Source: Micrococcaceae bacterium UBA4005 (lineage in GTDB: Bacteria > Actinomycetota > Actinomycetes > Actinomycetales > Micrococcaceae). Taken from it: DNA of 10,849 nucleotides. A program made the translations under genes and the position numbers. Numbering within the stretch: position 1 is the first letter of the stretch; every line of letters begins with the position of its first letter. The notes below the pieces were generated by a model that was not told the DNA's origin, made no database searches, and worked only from the letters and a program-made list of their open reading frames with translations. Below, one piece after another: positions 1 to 6,517 of the stretch. The DNA lies in assembly GCA_002384315.1 (NCBI GenBank), contig DGBL01000103.1:1-10849 (forward strand). The letters run 5' to 3'.

Positions 1-639
1 GCCGAGATGGCCGCACTTCTTCTCAGAGGCCAGCTGGTCTTCCCAGTGGACCCCGGCCGCGCCCGCCTGGATCATCGACTTCATGAGCTCATAAGCGTTC
101 AGCGGCCCGCCGAATCCAGCCTCGGCGTCAGCGACAATCGGGACCATCCAGTCATCGACGCTGGAGGTTCCTTCCGCCCACTCAATTTGGTCCGCGCGCA
201 TCAGCGCGTTGTTGATCCGCCGGACCACCGTGGGAACCGAGTTGGCAGGGTAGAGGGACTGGTCCGGGTAAGTGTGCCCAGAGTTGTTGGCATCCGCGGC
301 TACCTGCCAGCCGGAAAGATAAATTGCGCGCAGGCCAGCCTTGACCTGCTGAACGGCCTGGTTTCCGGTTAGCGCACCCAGCGCGTTGGTGTACCCGCCG
401 GACGTCGACTCTTCCGTCAACTGGGCCCACAATTTCTCAGCCCCACGGCGTGCCAGGGTGTGTTCCTCCTGGACGCTCCCACGGAGCCGGACGACGTCGG
501 CAGCAGTGAAGTCGCGTCGAACGCCGTCCCAGCGTGGATTCGCCGACCATTCCAGTTCCAGGTCCTGGGCTGCTGCCTCGACTGTGTGCTGGCGGCCGGT
601 GCTGGACGAGTTGGTTGGGTGCTGTGAATCCTGCGTCAT
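1..639 (-). CDS. aceA: Isocitrate lyase, N-terminal 213 residues (gene runs off the left edge)
   Basis: Isocitrate lyase cleaves isocitrate to glyoxylate and succinate, the first step of the glyoxylate shunt, in the cytoplasm. The minus strand reads without a stop from the ATG at 639-637 to the window edge. Family motifs are in order: SGWQVA at residues 109-114, the metal-binding DAEAGFGG at 171-178, and the catalytic KKCGH loop at 207-211, just before the edge. The start is supported by AGGAGA (645-650 on the complement), five bases upstream of the ATG, and by an N-terminus of family-like length. About half of the protein lies outside the window. It is divergent from a RamB-like regulator, the known controller of this gene in corynebacteria and mycobacteria, so acetate or fatty-acid dependent repression is likely. 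Identification is firm from the motifs; the C-terminal half cannot be judged. Confidence 0.96.
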   Translation of the reverse strand, partial: MTQDSQHPTNSSSTGRQHTVEAAAQDLELEWSANPRWDGVRRDFTAADVVRLRGSVQEEHTLARRGAEKLWAQLTEESTSGGYTNALGALTGNQAVQQVKAGLRAIYLSGWQVAADANNSGHTYPDQSLYPANSVPTVVRRINNALMRADQIEWAEGTSSVDDWMVPIVADAEAGFGGPLNAYELMKSMIQAGAAGVHWEDQLASEKKCGHLG

Positions 640-700
640 TACTGTCTCCTTTTGGTGCTGGTTGAACTGCTCAACCGGGTGTATCTATAACAATTCGCTA

Positions 701-707
701 TTTGCAA
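701..707. promoter_or_regulatory. Candidate RamB-box core TTTGCAA
   Basis: RamB sites in Corynebacterium contain a TTTGCAAA-like core, from established knowledge. Here the core is TTTGCAA followed by C, so it is one base short. It lies about 60 bp upstream of the aceA start and next to the candidate aceA -10. A weaker A-rich GGCAAAAAAC (731-740) lies close to the regulator's own promoter and could be a second, degenerate site for autoregulation. Confidence 0.4.
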
Positions 708-753
708 CCCTCTTTCTAGGGATTAGGGCTGGCAAAAAACGCATTTCTTCGCG

Positions 754-759
754 TATTGT
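754..759 (+). promoter_or_regulatory. Candidate -10 (TATTGT) giving a leaderless ramB transcript
   Basis: TATTGT fits the TANNNT form of actinobacterial -10 elements and ends six bases before the ATG at 766. Transcription would therefore start at or next to the first base of the start codon. No Shine-Dalgarno sequence precedes that ATG; the upstream bases are a run of A. Leaderless genes are common in actinobacteria. No good -35 hexamer is visible. Confidence 0.4.
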
Positions 760-765
760 CAAAAA

Positions 766-2256
766 ATGACGATGTCAGCATGGGCAAGTACGGACAATCA
801 ACCCCACCCAGAGGGTTCCGCGGTCGCGGACGGATTGGATGTGATCAGCCTTGGACGGCGGATCCGCCATCTGCGCAAGGCCAAGGGGTTGACCCTCGAA
901 GAGCTCGGTGTGCAGCTAGGAACTGCAGCATCGCAGCTGTCCCTGATGGAAAACGGCAAACGTGAACCGAAGCTGGGCATGCTACAGGGGCTGGCGTCCG
1001 TGTTCGGGGTCAGCATTGACCAGCTACTGGGCGCCGAGCCGCCGACGCGCAGAGCTGCGCTGGAGATCGAACTCGAGCGTGCTCAGCGCGGGCCGCTGTA
1101 CGAGTCGCTCGGGTTGCCGCGGGTGCGTATTTCCGCCCGATTGCCGCTGGAAGTACTCGAATCTCTGGTGGGTTTGCAGTCGGAGCTGGAACGCAGGCTC
1201 AATGAGCAGGTAGCCACCCCGGAAGAGGCTAGGCGGGCCAACGCGGAGCTCCGCGGAATAATGCGCGAGCGTAACAACTATTTTCCGGAAATTGAGGCGG
1301 AAGCCCAGACAGTGCTGGATGCTGTGGGCTATTCGAGCGGGCCCATGTCCCAGCATCTGATCGCGGATATCGCCACGCATCTGGGTTTCAGTTTGCACCA
1401 CGTCTCAGACCTCCCGCATTCCACCCGGTCGGTTACGGACCTGAAAAACCGGCGGATATACCTCACCCAGTCCCAACGTACCGACCACGACCCCCGATCG
1501 GTGCTGCTGCAGGCACTGGGCCATTATGTGCTGCAGCATCAGACCCCGGACAACTACCGAGAGTTCCTTCGTCAGCGCGTGGCCACGAACTATTTCGCCG
1601 CAGCCCTGCTCCTGCCCGAAAAGCCCGCGGTGGAGTATCTTCGACGGGCCAAGGCAGCCAAGGAGATAGCTGTCGAGGATATCCGCGACACATTCTCGGT
1701 GTCCTATGAAACCGCAGCCCACCGTTTCACCAATCTCGCCACCGAGCACCTGGCGATTCCCACCCACTTTCAGAAAACCCATAAGAGCGGGATTATCTAC
1801 AAGGCGTACGAAAACGACGGCGTTACGTTCCCGCAGGACCACACCGGTGCGATCGAGGGCCAGCCCTCCTGTAAACGGTGGACCTCCCGGGTGGTCTTCG
1901 ACGTACCGGATAAGTTCAGCGCGTATAACCAGTACACGGACACCCCGAGCGGTACCTACTGGTGTACCGCACGCACGGAGCGAGCGGCGAGCGGGGAATT
2001 CTCAGTCAGCGTGGGCGTTCCCTACGCGCAGGTTAAATGGTTCAGGGGCAGGGATACCGACATACGGGAGAAATCCTTTTGTCCGGACGAGGCCTGCTGC
2101 CGCCTGCCGCCGACGTCGTTGGCCAGGGACTGGGCAGGGAACGCTTGGCCCAGCGCCCGCGCACACTCCCACCTGCTGGCGGCGATGCCTCCCGGAGCCT
2201 TCCCCGGCGTCGACGAGACCGAGGTGTATTCGTTCCTCGAAGCCCATTCGCCCTAA
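766..2256 (+). CDS. ramB: RamB-like XRE-family regulator of acetate / glyoxylate metabolism
   Basis: A 496-residue DNA-binding regulator. An XRE helix-turn-helix lies at about residues 28-88 (LGRRIRHLRKAKGLTLEELG and onward). The middle, about 180-325, resembles an ImmA/IrrE peptidase domain, but the zinc-peptidase HExxH is replaced by QALGH at 249-253, so proteolysis is unlikely. The C-terminal part (about 365-490) resembles the short-chain fatty acyl regulator domain (DUF2083/ScfR), with cysteines at 369, 400, 439, 444 and 445. Architecture and length match RamB, which represses aceA and aceB in Corynebacterium and is known in mycobacteria. Divergence from aceA supports this role. The ATG at 766 is chosen because a -10 sits six bases upstream (leaderless). 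An ATG at 772 is also possible; neither has a Shine-Dalgarno. Its 3' end is 7 bp from the convergent membrane-protein gene. The function is assigned by family and context. Confidence 0.88.
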   Translation: MTMSAWASTDNQPHPEGSAVADGLDVISLGRRIRHLRKAKGLTLEELGVQLGTAASQLSLMENGKREPKLGMLQGLASVFGVSIDQLLGAEPPTRRAALEIELERAQRGPLYESLGLPRVRISARLPLEVLESLVGLQSELERRLNEQVATPEEARRANAELRGIMRERNNYFPEIEAEAQTVLDAVGYSSGPMSQHLIADIATHLGFSLHHVSDLPHSTRSVTDLKNRRIYLTQSQRTDHDPRSVLLQALGHYVLQHQTPDNYREFLRQRVATNYFAAALLLPEKPAVEYLRRAKAAKEIAVEDIRDTFSVSYETAAHRFTNLATEHLAIPTHFQKTHKSGIIYKAYENDGVTFPQDHTGAIEGQPSCKRWTSRVVFDVPDKFSAYNQYTDTPSGTYWCTARTERAASGEFSVSVGVPYAQVKWFRGRDTDIREKSFCPDEACCRLPPTSLARDWAGNAWPSARAHSHLLAAMPPGAFPGVDETEVYSFLEAHSP

Positions 2257-2263
2257 CGCAGCA

Positions 2264-2767
2264 TTACCGTAGCCGGGCAAGCCGGGAAATGCTCGCCCGG
2301 CCCGCAGCGGCAAGTGCGCCGACACCGGCGGAGAAACGCAGAGCTTCAAGGGCAGGCATGGGGTGGACCAGTGCGAGCAGCAGCACAGCTGCGGTGGTGA
2401 AGACGATAAAGTAAGCCGCGATATGCAGGCTCTGACGGCGAACCCGGCGCAGCGCCAGGGCGAGGAGCACCCCGAGCGGCAGCGCCGTGACGCTGCCCAG
2501 CAAGGTCCCGTACAGCAGGGTGGTGCCGAACACGGCGGCGCTCGCACCGATTCCGCCCCCGCCCAGAGCCCACATGACGGCTAGCGCTAGGCTCAGCAGT
2601 GCCGTAGCGGTCAGTAGCGCCAGCACCGCTGCAGGAAATGCGAAGGTCACATGGTTTCGGGGGTTGACCGGTTCGGCGAATATCTCGGTTACGTCGACGC
2701 CGTGCGGAACTTCGAATCCGACGGCGCTCGCGGGCACCGGGTCACCGGGTTCTGCGCTGCTGCCCAT
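2264..2767 (-). CDS. Small four-helix membrane protein, function unknown
   Basis: A 167-residue protein that I do not recognise. The first 39 residues are polar and acidic, with no signal-peptide pattern. Hydrophobic segments follow at about 40-67, 73-105, 113-134 and 143-158. The basic stretch RRVRR at 107-111 separates the second and third, and a basic tail ends the protein, as expected for an integral inner-membrane protein. The start at 2767-2765 is supported by GGGAG (2774-2778 on the complement), six bases upstream. It is the last of three minus-strand genes; 81 bases separate it from the end of the 282-residue gene, so co-transcription is plausible. Its 3' end almost touches that of ramB. 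GC-rich codon use agrees with a real gene. Confidence 0.75.
   Translation of the reverse strand: MGSSAEPGDPVPASAVGFEVPHGVDVTEIFAEPVNPRNHVTFAFPAAVLALLTATALLSLALAVMWALGGGGIGASAAVFGTTLLYGTLLGSVTALPLGVLLALALRRVRRQSLHIAAYFIVFTTAAVLLLALVHPMPALEALRFSAGVGALAAAGRASISRLARLR
2272..2301. terminator. Possible hairpin after ramB (inside the convergent gene's 3' end)
   Basis: GCCGGGC at 2272-2278 pairs perfectly with GCCCGGC at 2295-2301 (7 bp, 16-base loop). An alternative pairing uses GCCGGG at 2281-2286 with a 9-base loop. It starts 16 bases after the ramB stop and lies within the last codons of the opposing membrane-protein gene. There is no U-tract, so an intrinsic terminator is only possible, not shown. 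Confidence 0.25.
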
Positions 2768-2848
2768 CGTCGGCTCCCTTCAGTGCTCCGCGACCTGCTG
2801 TGTGCTATCCAGTATCCAGTTTCCCGGGTCGGAGCGCACTTGTTCGGA

Positions 2849-3697
2849 TCATGAATTCAGCGACGCGATGGTCCGCAGTTCGTTGGCGATCCTGCGTTCG
2901 AGGGCCTCCCGGCTGAGCGTTTGCGAGCCGCCATGTGCGCGCAGATACAGCAAGGCGCCCAGCCGTAGGACCCGCCACTCCTTCTCGGCGGCGCGGTCGG
3001 GGGCGGCGGAGGCGCGGACAATCTCAGGGTCGTACAGGTTCGGGTCGTTGAGTTGGCGCTGACGCACGGCAGCTGCCGATTTTGCCCGGAGCGGATCGGG
3101 TTCGGCGTCGTCGGGCACCCGCAGTGCGGTGGAGTACCAGGCGGAGCGTTCGGCGTTGTCGCGGGTGATGAACGCCGCCATTGCGAGCGCGGATTCGATC
3201 CATTTCCATCGGCCGAAGTTCCCGTCGTAGGGCAGGGTGGCTAGCAAGTCCGCCGTTCTAAGTGCATTGGCCGGATCGGCGAGGTCGACGAACAGGATCA
3301 TCGCGATGTCATGGAGATCGTGCAGGTGGCTGCCGGATTTGACGTTCACACCCCGGCCGAGCCGGTCCGCCAATTCGCGCAGCCTTTCGCTCTCCGGATG
3401 GATGGCCGCGACGTGGGCCACCAAGGCTTCCGGGGATCCGTCGTCGGCGGCAACCGGAGCGGCGACGTCCTGGTCGTTGGAGAGGGGGACGTATACGGTG
3501 GATTTGGCGGCCATCCGCAGGGACCCTCCATCGGACAGGCCCGCGACGACGACGGCGGGAGTGCCGAAGTCGTCAGTCTCCACCCACGTTTCCAGCACCT
3601 CGACGGCATCGCCGGCGGGAAGCACCACGCTTTGGCCCGCCGTGAGCGCGTCCGCGGTTACCGGCCGGACCTGCATTACGTCCTCGTCCCCGCCCAT
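2849..3697 (-). CDS. Soluble protein of unknown function, 282 residues
   Basis: I do not recognise this protein with certainty; it could be one of the actinobacterial DUF families (DUF6707 is my guess, unverified). Residues 1-75 look strand-rich, with alternating hydrophobics (SVVLPAGDAVEVLETW, then PAVVVAGL). From about 88 onward it looks mainly helical, with HDLHDIAMILFVDLADP around 126-142 and GRWKWIESALAMAAF around 162-176. The second half is rich in Ala, Arg and Glu, suggesting a helical-repeat fold. There is no signal peptide, membrane segment or catalytic motif that I can see. The start at 3697 has GGAGGAGA (3707-3714 on the complement) nine bases upstream; an ATG at codon 8 is less well placed. 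It is the middle gene of a three-gene minus-strand run. Confidence 0.72.
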   Translation of the reverse strand: MGGDEDVMQVRPVTADALTAGQSVVLPAGDAVEVLETWVETDDFGTPAVVVAGLSDGGSLRMAAKSTVYVPLSNDQDVAAPVAADDGSPEALVAHVAAIHPESERLRELADRLGRGVNVKSGSHLHDLHDIAMILFVDLADPANALRTADLLATLPYDGNFGRWKWIESALAMAAFITRDNAERSAWYSTALRVPDDAEPDPLRAKSAAAVRQRQLNDPNLYDPEIVRASAAPDRAAEKEWRVLRLGALLYLRAHGGSQTLSREALERRIANELRTIASLNS

Positions 3698-3795
3698 CTG
3701 TGAGTGTCTCCTCCACTGCTAGCGCACGCCCGTCCAAGCGCAACGCCCAAAATAAGTTCCTTCTACTAACATACGGGACCGTGCTGGTGGGAGGT

Positions 3796-4335
3796 TTAGC
3801 GCCCCCACCCGGCATGGGCCAGCGCCTGGCGCAGCAGGTCGCCGCGGCCGCCGGAAAATTCGGCCTGGATGGACGGGCTCAAAGCTTCGGACGGCGTGAC
3901 CCAGGACAGCTCCAGGGCATCCTGGCGCGGTTCACATTCGCCTGCCACCGGGATGATGTACGCCATTGCCACGGCGTGTTGCCTGTCGTCCGTGAGCCCG
4001 GTCTCGGACGGGGAGGGGAAATACTCGGCAATGGTGAAAGGCAGCGGCGACGGTGGGAGCTGCGGCAGCGCGAAGGGGCCGAGGTCCTTTTCGAGGTGGC
4101 GCAGCAGGGCAGCACGGATAGTTTCGCGGTACAGCACCCTGCCCGAGACGAACGTGCGCACCATTTCGCCTTCGTCATTGGCCTGGAGGAGCAGGCCTAC
4201 TTCCGTGACGTACCCCAGGGCATCGCAGCGCACCGGGATCGCCTCCACATAGACAATCGGCAAGCGGCGGCGGGCCTCGTACAGGTCATCTTCGGAGAGC
4301 CATCCTGGGTTCGGGTCTGGAGTACGCACATTCAT
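3796..4335 (-). CDS. Nudix-like protein (DUF4916 type) with degenerate Nudix box
   Basis: A 179-residue protein resembling the actinobacterial NUDIX-family DUF4916 proteins (WLSEDDLYEARRRLPIVYVE at 12-31, then a Nudix-like fold). The Nudix box, normally Gx5Ex7REUxEExGU, is partly kept: G65, E71, R79 and G86 are in register. The following catalytic glutamates are altered: RE reads R79-H80, and the EE pair reads K83-D84. Metal-dependent nucleotide-diphosphate hydrolysis may therefore be weak or lost. A later segment, MAYIIPV at 124-130 and ALELSWVTPSEAL at 140-152, matches the usual C-terminal half of the fold. There are two possible starts. The ATG at 4335 has a TATAAA -10 close by and would be nearly leaderless. 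A GTG at 4329 is seven bases after AGGGG and better spaced for a ribosome. It is the first of three minus-strand genes and follows the mimR-like gene after 82 bases. Confidence 0.8.
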   Translation of the reverse strand: MNVRTPDPNPGWLSEDDLYEARRRLPIVYVEAIPVRCDALGYVTEVGLLLQANDEGEMVRTFVSGRVLYRETIRAALLRHLEKDLGPFALPQLPPSPLPFTIAEYFPSPSETGLTDDRQHAVAMAYIIPVAGECEPRQDALELSWVTPSEALSPSIQAEFSGGRGDLLRQALAHAGWGR

Positions 4336-4344
4336 ACCCCTAGT

Positions 4345-4350
4345 TTTATA
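4345..4350 (-). promoter_or_regulatory. Candidate -10 (TATAAA) for the Nudix-like gene
   Basis: On the minus strand TATAAA lies nine bases before the ATG at 4335, which would put the transcript start within about three bases of the start codon. No clear -35 is visible. If real, the three-gene minus-strand unit has its own promoter, separate from the upstream regulator gene. Confidence 0.4.
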
Positions 4351-4417
4351 GCAGTGGGGCGACTTTGGGCATTATCCGGTCAACCTTCGGCCATCGGCTG
4401 AAAAGCTGAAGCGAACC

Positions 4418-6259
4418 CTAGTCCGGTCCCATCCCATCCCGGGCTTCTGTCCAGACGATCCCATATTCGCGGATCCTCCGGTAAATAGTGGCCCGGGACA
4501 TTCCCAGATCTTCTGCCGCGTGGTCCTTGTTTCCCTGGTGGAGGGCCAAAGATTTCGCGATCGCGTCCCGCTCCAGGGATTCCAGATGGGAGAGCTTTCG
4601 CCGTCCGGTTGCCCGGCACTCCGCCGGTAGATCATCAATCTGGATCAGACCGTTGCGGTGCAACCTGGTCACCCGATTCAGGACCTGGATGAGCTGTGAG
4701 ACGTTGCCGAGCCAGGGCAGGCGCATGAGCTGGTTCATTGCCGCGGGGGCCAGTGCGACAGGATTTGCCCGCTGCGGTTTTCCGAGCAGGTGGGGGACGA
4801 GCTCCCGCAGGTCGTTGAGGTGATGGCGCAGCGGCGGAATTTCGACGCTGTGGGGAAAATGCGGCAGTAATTCGGCTTCCACAAAGGCGTTCCGCGGGCT
4901 GGAGAGCATCGTCATCGTAATCCATGGCCGCTCGTCGTCGGCGTGGTGCGCTGCATACTCCAGGAGAAGTTCGGATAGTTCCTGGATTGCGCGTGACGGA
5001 AGCTCGTGCGCCCGGCGAAATACTACTATCCCCGCACCATTGGCGAGCTTTTCGCTGACGTCGTTCATCCACTCCTCAACCTGTTCCTCGGTCGGGGCGT
5101 CGATCACGCTGAACTGGCCGGAAGGAGTTTTCAGCTGGTGGACTCCACGCAATAACGCCAGCTTGCCTACCCCGGCCTCGCCTTCGAGGACCAGCCACTC
5201 GCCACGCCGCTGGCTATCGAGAATCGTTCCGTAAACCCGCTTCCAGGTGGGACTGGTCCCCACCACACCGGGAAGCTGCACATCAGGGCCAGTTTTTTTG
5301 GGCAGGCGAAGCGGCGACGCCGATTCCTGGATCCTCAGCACACCGCCAGCGAGGGTGTCACCTGCAAACGCCGGGCGGTATTCGATGCGCGCGGTGATCC
5401 CGCTCGGCAGATCCTCCAGCATCGTCAGCGGACGGATGCTTCCAGAAGCGTCCGGTACCCGCGCGAGCAACGCGGTCCGGTCCTCCGCATCGAAATGCTG
5501 GCGGGTATGGGTATTCATCATGATCATGTCCTGATTCACCGCGACGATGGACTCGCCGCCACGCTTGCACGCTGCGAGGTAATCGGTGAAAAGCGCCAGT
5601 TGCAGCGCGTTGGCCTGCCAGAGCAGTTGCTGCTGGATCCGATGCGCTGTCGACTTGGCGATGACCAGCAACAGTGGATTTGAATCCTTTCGCAGGGAGG
5701 TGACGTCCAGGACGCCGAGCAATGCTCCGTTGAGCGGGTGCACGATGGGTACCCCAGCGCAGGTGAAGGCACCGAGCCCGCTGCTGTAATGTTCGACGCC
5801 GTTGACGACGGTGGGTGCACGGCTTTCCAATGCCGTCCCGATCCCGTTGGTGCCCACATGTTCTTCGGCGTAGCTGAACCCCGGCGCCAGACATGCCGCG
5901 TTCAGGGCGCTGGTGAGCCCTGAATCGGTGCAGACCCGCTTGAGCACCACTCCGCGGGCATCCGTGAGCACAATCCCCACCGGTTCATTCGCCAGTTCCT
6001 CCGAGAGTTGCCTGAGCACAGGCTCGGCGCTCAACGCCAACGGTGTCTGCTCATTGAAGGCCGAACGGTAGCAGGGGTCGATCGTGTCTGTATTCAGCTG
6101 CAATTGCTGGGATCGGACCCAGGAGGCCTTGATGACGTCATTGACTAGGTTTTGATCCCCCACGCTTCCCGAATTCAGGAAATCTTCCCGAATTTTGGCA
6201 ACGCTATTCGTTCTGGAGCGCGACATTGCGCCCAGATCTAGCGCCGAACTTTGCTTCAT
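4418..6259 (-). CDS. mimR: AcoR/MimR-type transcriptional regulator (GAF, degenerate AAA+, Fis HTH)
   Basis: A 613-residue regulator divergent from the monooxygenase operon, hence its likely activator, like MimR beside mimABCD in mycobacteria. A GAF-type sensor covers about residues 80-215, with the AcoR-like [13 protein letters not shown] at 132-144. An AAA+ remnant covers about 330-545. Its Walker A is present (GEAGVGK, 360-366), but the Walker B acidic pair is replaced by R415-R416, and no sigma54-contact GAFTGA loop exists. A Fis-type helix-turn-helix ends the protein (556-600, [20 protein letters not shown]). Loss of sigma54 features fits actinobacteria, which lack that sigma factor. The ATG at 6259 is chosen for AAGGGG nine bases upstream; ATGs at 6277 and 6226 are alternatives. 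The frame stays open far upstream, opposite prmA, but only by chance. The effector (substrate, alcohol or ketone) cannot be read from the sequence. Confidence 0.87.
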   Translation of the reverse strand: MKQSSALDLGAMSRSRTNSVAKIREDFLNSGSVGDQNLVNDVIKASWVRSQQLQLNTDTIDPCYRSAFNEQTPLALSAEPVLRQLSEELANEPVGIVLTDARGVVLKRVCTDSGLTSALNAACLAPGFSYAEEHVGTNGIGTALESRAPTVVNGVEHYSSGLGAFTCAGVPIVHPLNGALLGVLDVTSLRKDSNPLLLVIAKSTAHRIQQQLLWQANALQLALFTDYLAACKRGGESIVAVNQDMIMMNTHTRQHFDAEDRTALLARVPDASGSIRPLTMLEDLPSGITARIEYRPAFAGDTLAGGVLRIQESASPLRLPKKTGPDVQLPGVVGTSPTWKRVYGTILDSQRRGEWLVLEGEAGVGKLALLRGVHQLKTPSGQFSVIDAPTEEQVEEWMNDVSEKLANGAGIVVFRRAHELPSRAIQELSELLLEYAAHHADDERPWITMTMLSSPRNAFVEAELLPHFPHSVEIPPLRHHLNDLRELVPHLLGKPQRANPVALAPAAMNQLMRLPWLGNVSQLIQVLNRVTRLHRNGLIQIDDLPAECRATGRRKLSHLESLERDAIAKSLALHQGNKDHAAEDLGMSRATIYRRIREYGIVWTEARDGMGPD

Positions 6260-6395
6260 CCGAGGAAACCCCTTCATTGGAGCAATTCTTCGTTGGATCA
6301 CCCAGTGTTGGATCCCGGAACAGCGCTTCTCGCCACACCGTTTTTGGTGCGCGGACGCCGTTTGGGCCAGCATAGCCCCGCCGGAAATTCGCCAC

Positions 6396-6412
6396 TGTCT
6401 CACATTGAGACA
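6396..6412. promoter_or_regulatory. Inverted repeat, candidate operator for the MimR-like regulator
   Basis: TGTCTCA, spacer CAT, then TGAGACA: a perfect 7-bp dyad with a 3-bp spacer. A dyad of this size suits a dimeric Fis-type helix-turn-helix. It lies about 80 bp upstream of the proposed prmA transcript start, an activator-like position, and close to the regulator's own candidate promoter, allowing autoregulation. A looser TGTC-N11-GACA pair (6443-6461) could be a weak second site. Assignment to the neighbouring regulator is inference. Confidence 0.55.
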
Positions 6413-6433
6413 ACCAGAACCGTAGATCCAGTG

Positions 6434-6449
6434 TGTGATGAGTGTCACG
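6434..6449. promoter_or_regulatory. CRP/GlxR-type binding site
   Basis: TGTGATGAGTGTCACG matches the TGTGA-N6-TCACA consensus of CRP-family regulators (Crp in mycobacteria and rhodococci, GlxR in corynebacteria) at nine of ten fixed positions. Its centre is about 42 bp upstream of the transcript start implied by the -10 at 6472-6477, the classic class II activator position. This suggests cAMP-dependent carbon-source control of prmABCD. Confidence 0.55.
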
Positions 6450-6471
6450 GGATCGACGACAGTCACTTGAG

Positions 6472-6477
6472 TATGAC
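6472..6477 (+). promoter_or_regulatory. Candidate -10 (TATGAC) of prmABCD
   Basis: TATGAC shares the first two bases and general form of a -10 but lacks the final T. The implied start near 6484 gives a leader of about 34 bases carrying the strong ribosome site at 6505-6511. No -35 hexamer is seen at 16-18 bp spacing. Support comes mainly from its distance to the CRP-like site. Confidence 0.3.
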
Positions 6478-6504
6478 ACCCAATCGCCGCCCGGACCACC
6501 CAAC

Positions 6505-6511
6505 GAGGAGG
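6505..6511 (+). promoter_or_regulatory. prmA: Ribosome binding site deciding the TTG start of prmA
   Basis: GAGGAGG lies six bases before the TTG at 6518-6520. No in-frame ATG or GTG in this neighbourhood has such a site, and the family's conserved N-terminus begins exactly at this TTG (SRQSLTKAH follows). The nearest upstream in-frame ATG (6473) would overlap the candidate -10. Confidence 0.8.
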
Positions 6512-6517
6512 CAGACA

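Larger units (their letters stand above)
640..765. promoter_or_regulatory. Divergent aceA / ramB promoter region
   Basis: This 126 bp gap lies between two head-to-head genes and is visibly more AT-rich than the surrounding coding DNA. On the minus strand a TATAGAT stretch (683-689) is a candidate -10 for aceA, with no convincing -35 hexamer. A TTTGCAA core (701-707) lies just upstream of it, where a bound repressor could block polymerase. On the plus strand TATTGT (754-759) is a candidate -10 for the regulator gene. The layout matches the known aceA-RamB control pair; the individual sites are inferred by eye. Confidence 0.6.
6260..6517. promoter_or_regulatory. Divergent mimR / prmA control region
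   Basis: These 258 bp lie between the start codons of the regulator and prmA. They contain a perfect 7-bp inverted repeat (6396-6412), a CRP/GlxR-like palindrome (6434-6449), and a candidate -10 for prmA (TATGAC, 6472-6477). On the minus strand TATGCT (6369-6374) is a weak -10 candidate for the regulator gene, next to the inverted repeat. An 8-bp direct repeat GTTGGATC (6292-6299 and 6307-6314) lies in the presumed regulator leader and has no assigned role. Neither orientation shows a good -35 hexamer, as expected for activator-dependent promoters. Confidence 0.7.

Noticed and set aside
2808..2822. Tandem TATCCAG repeat
   Set aside because: Only two 7-bp copies in a short intergenic gap; chance is sufficient.
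4386..4402. TTCGGCC-ATC-GGCTGAA stem as a terminator for the regulator gene
   Set aside because: On the minus-strand RNA the 7-bp stem has an A-C mismatch and no U-tract, so it is too weak to call.
6251..6517. Upstream in-frame extension of prmA by 89 codons
   Set aside because: It covers the operator, CRP-like site and candidate -10, lacks a ribosome site, and is not part of the family's N-terminus.
6421..6517. A sigma54-type (-24/-12) promoter for prmA, suggested by the AAA+ regulator
   Set aside because: No TGGCAC-N5-TTGC pattern is present. The regulator lacks GAFTGA, and actinobacteria lack sigma54.
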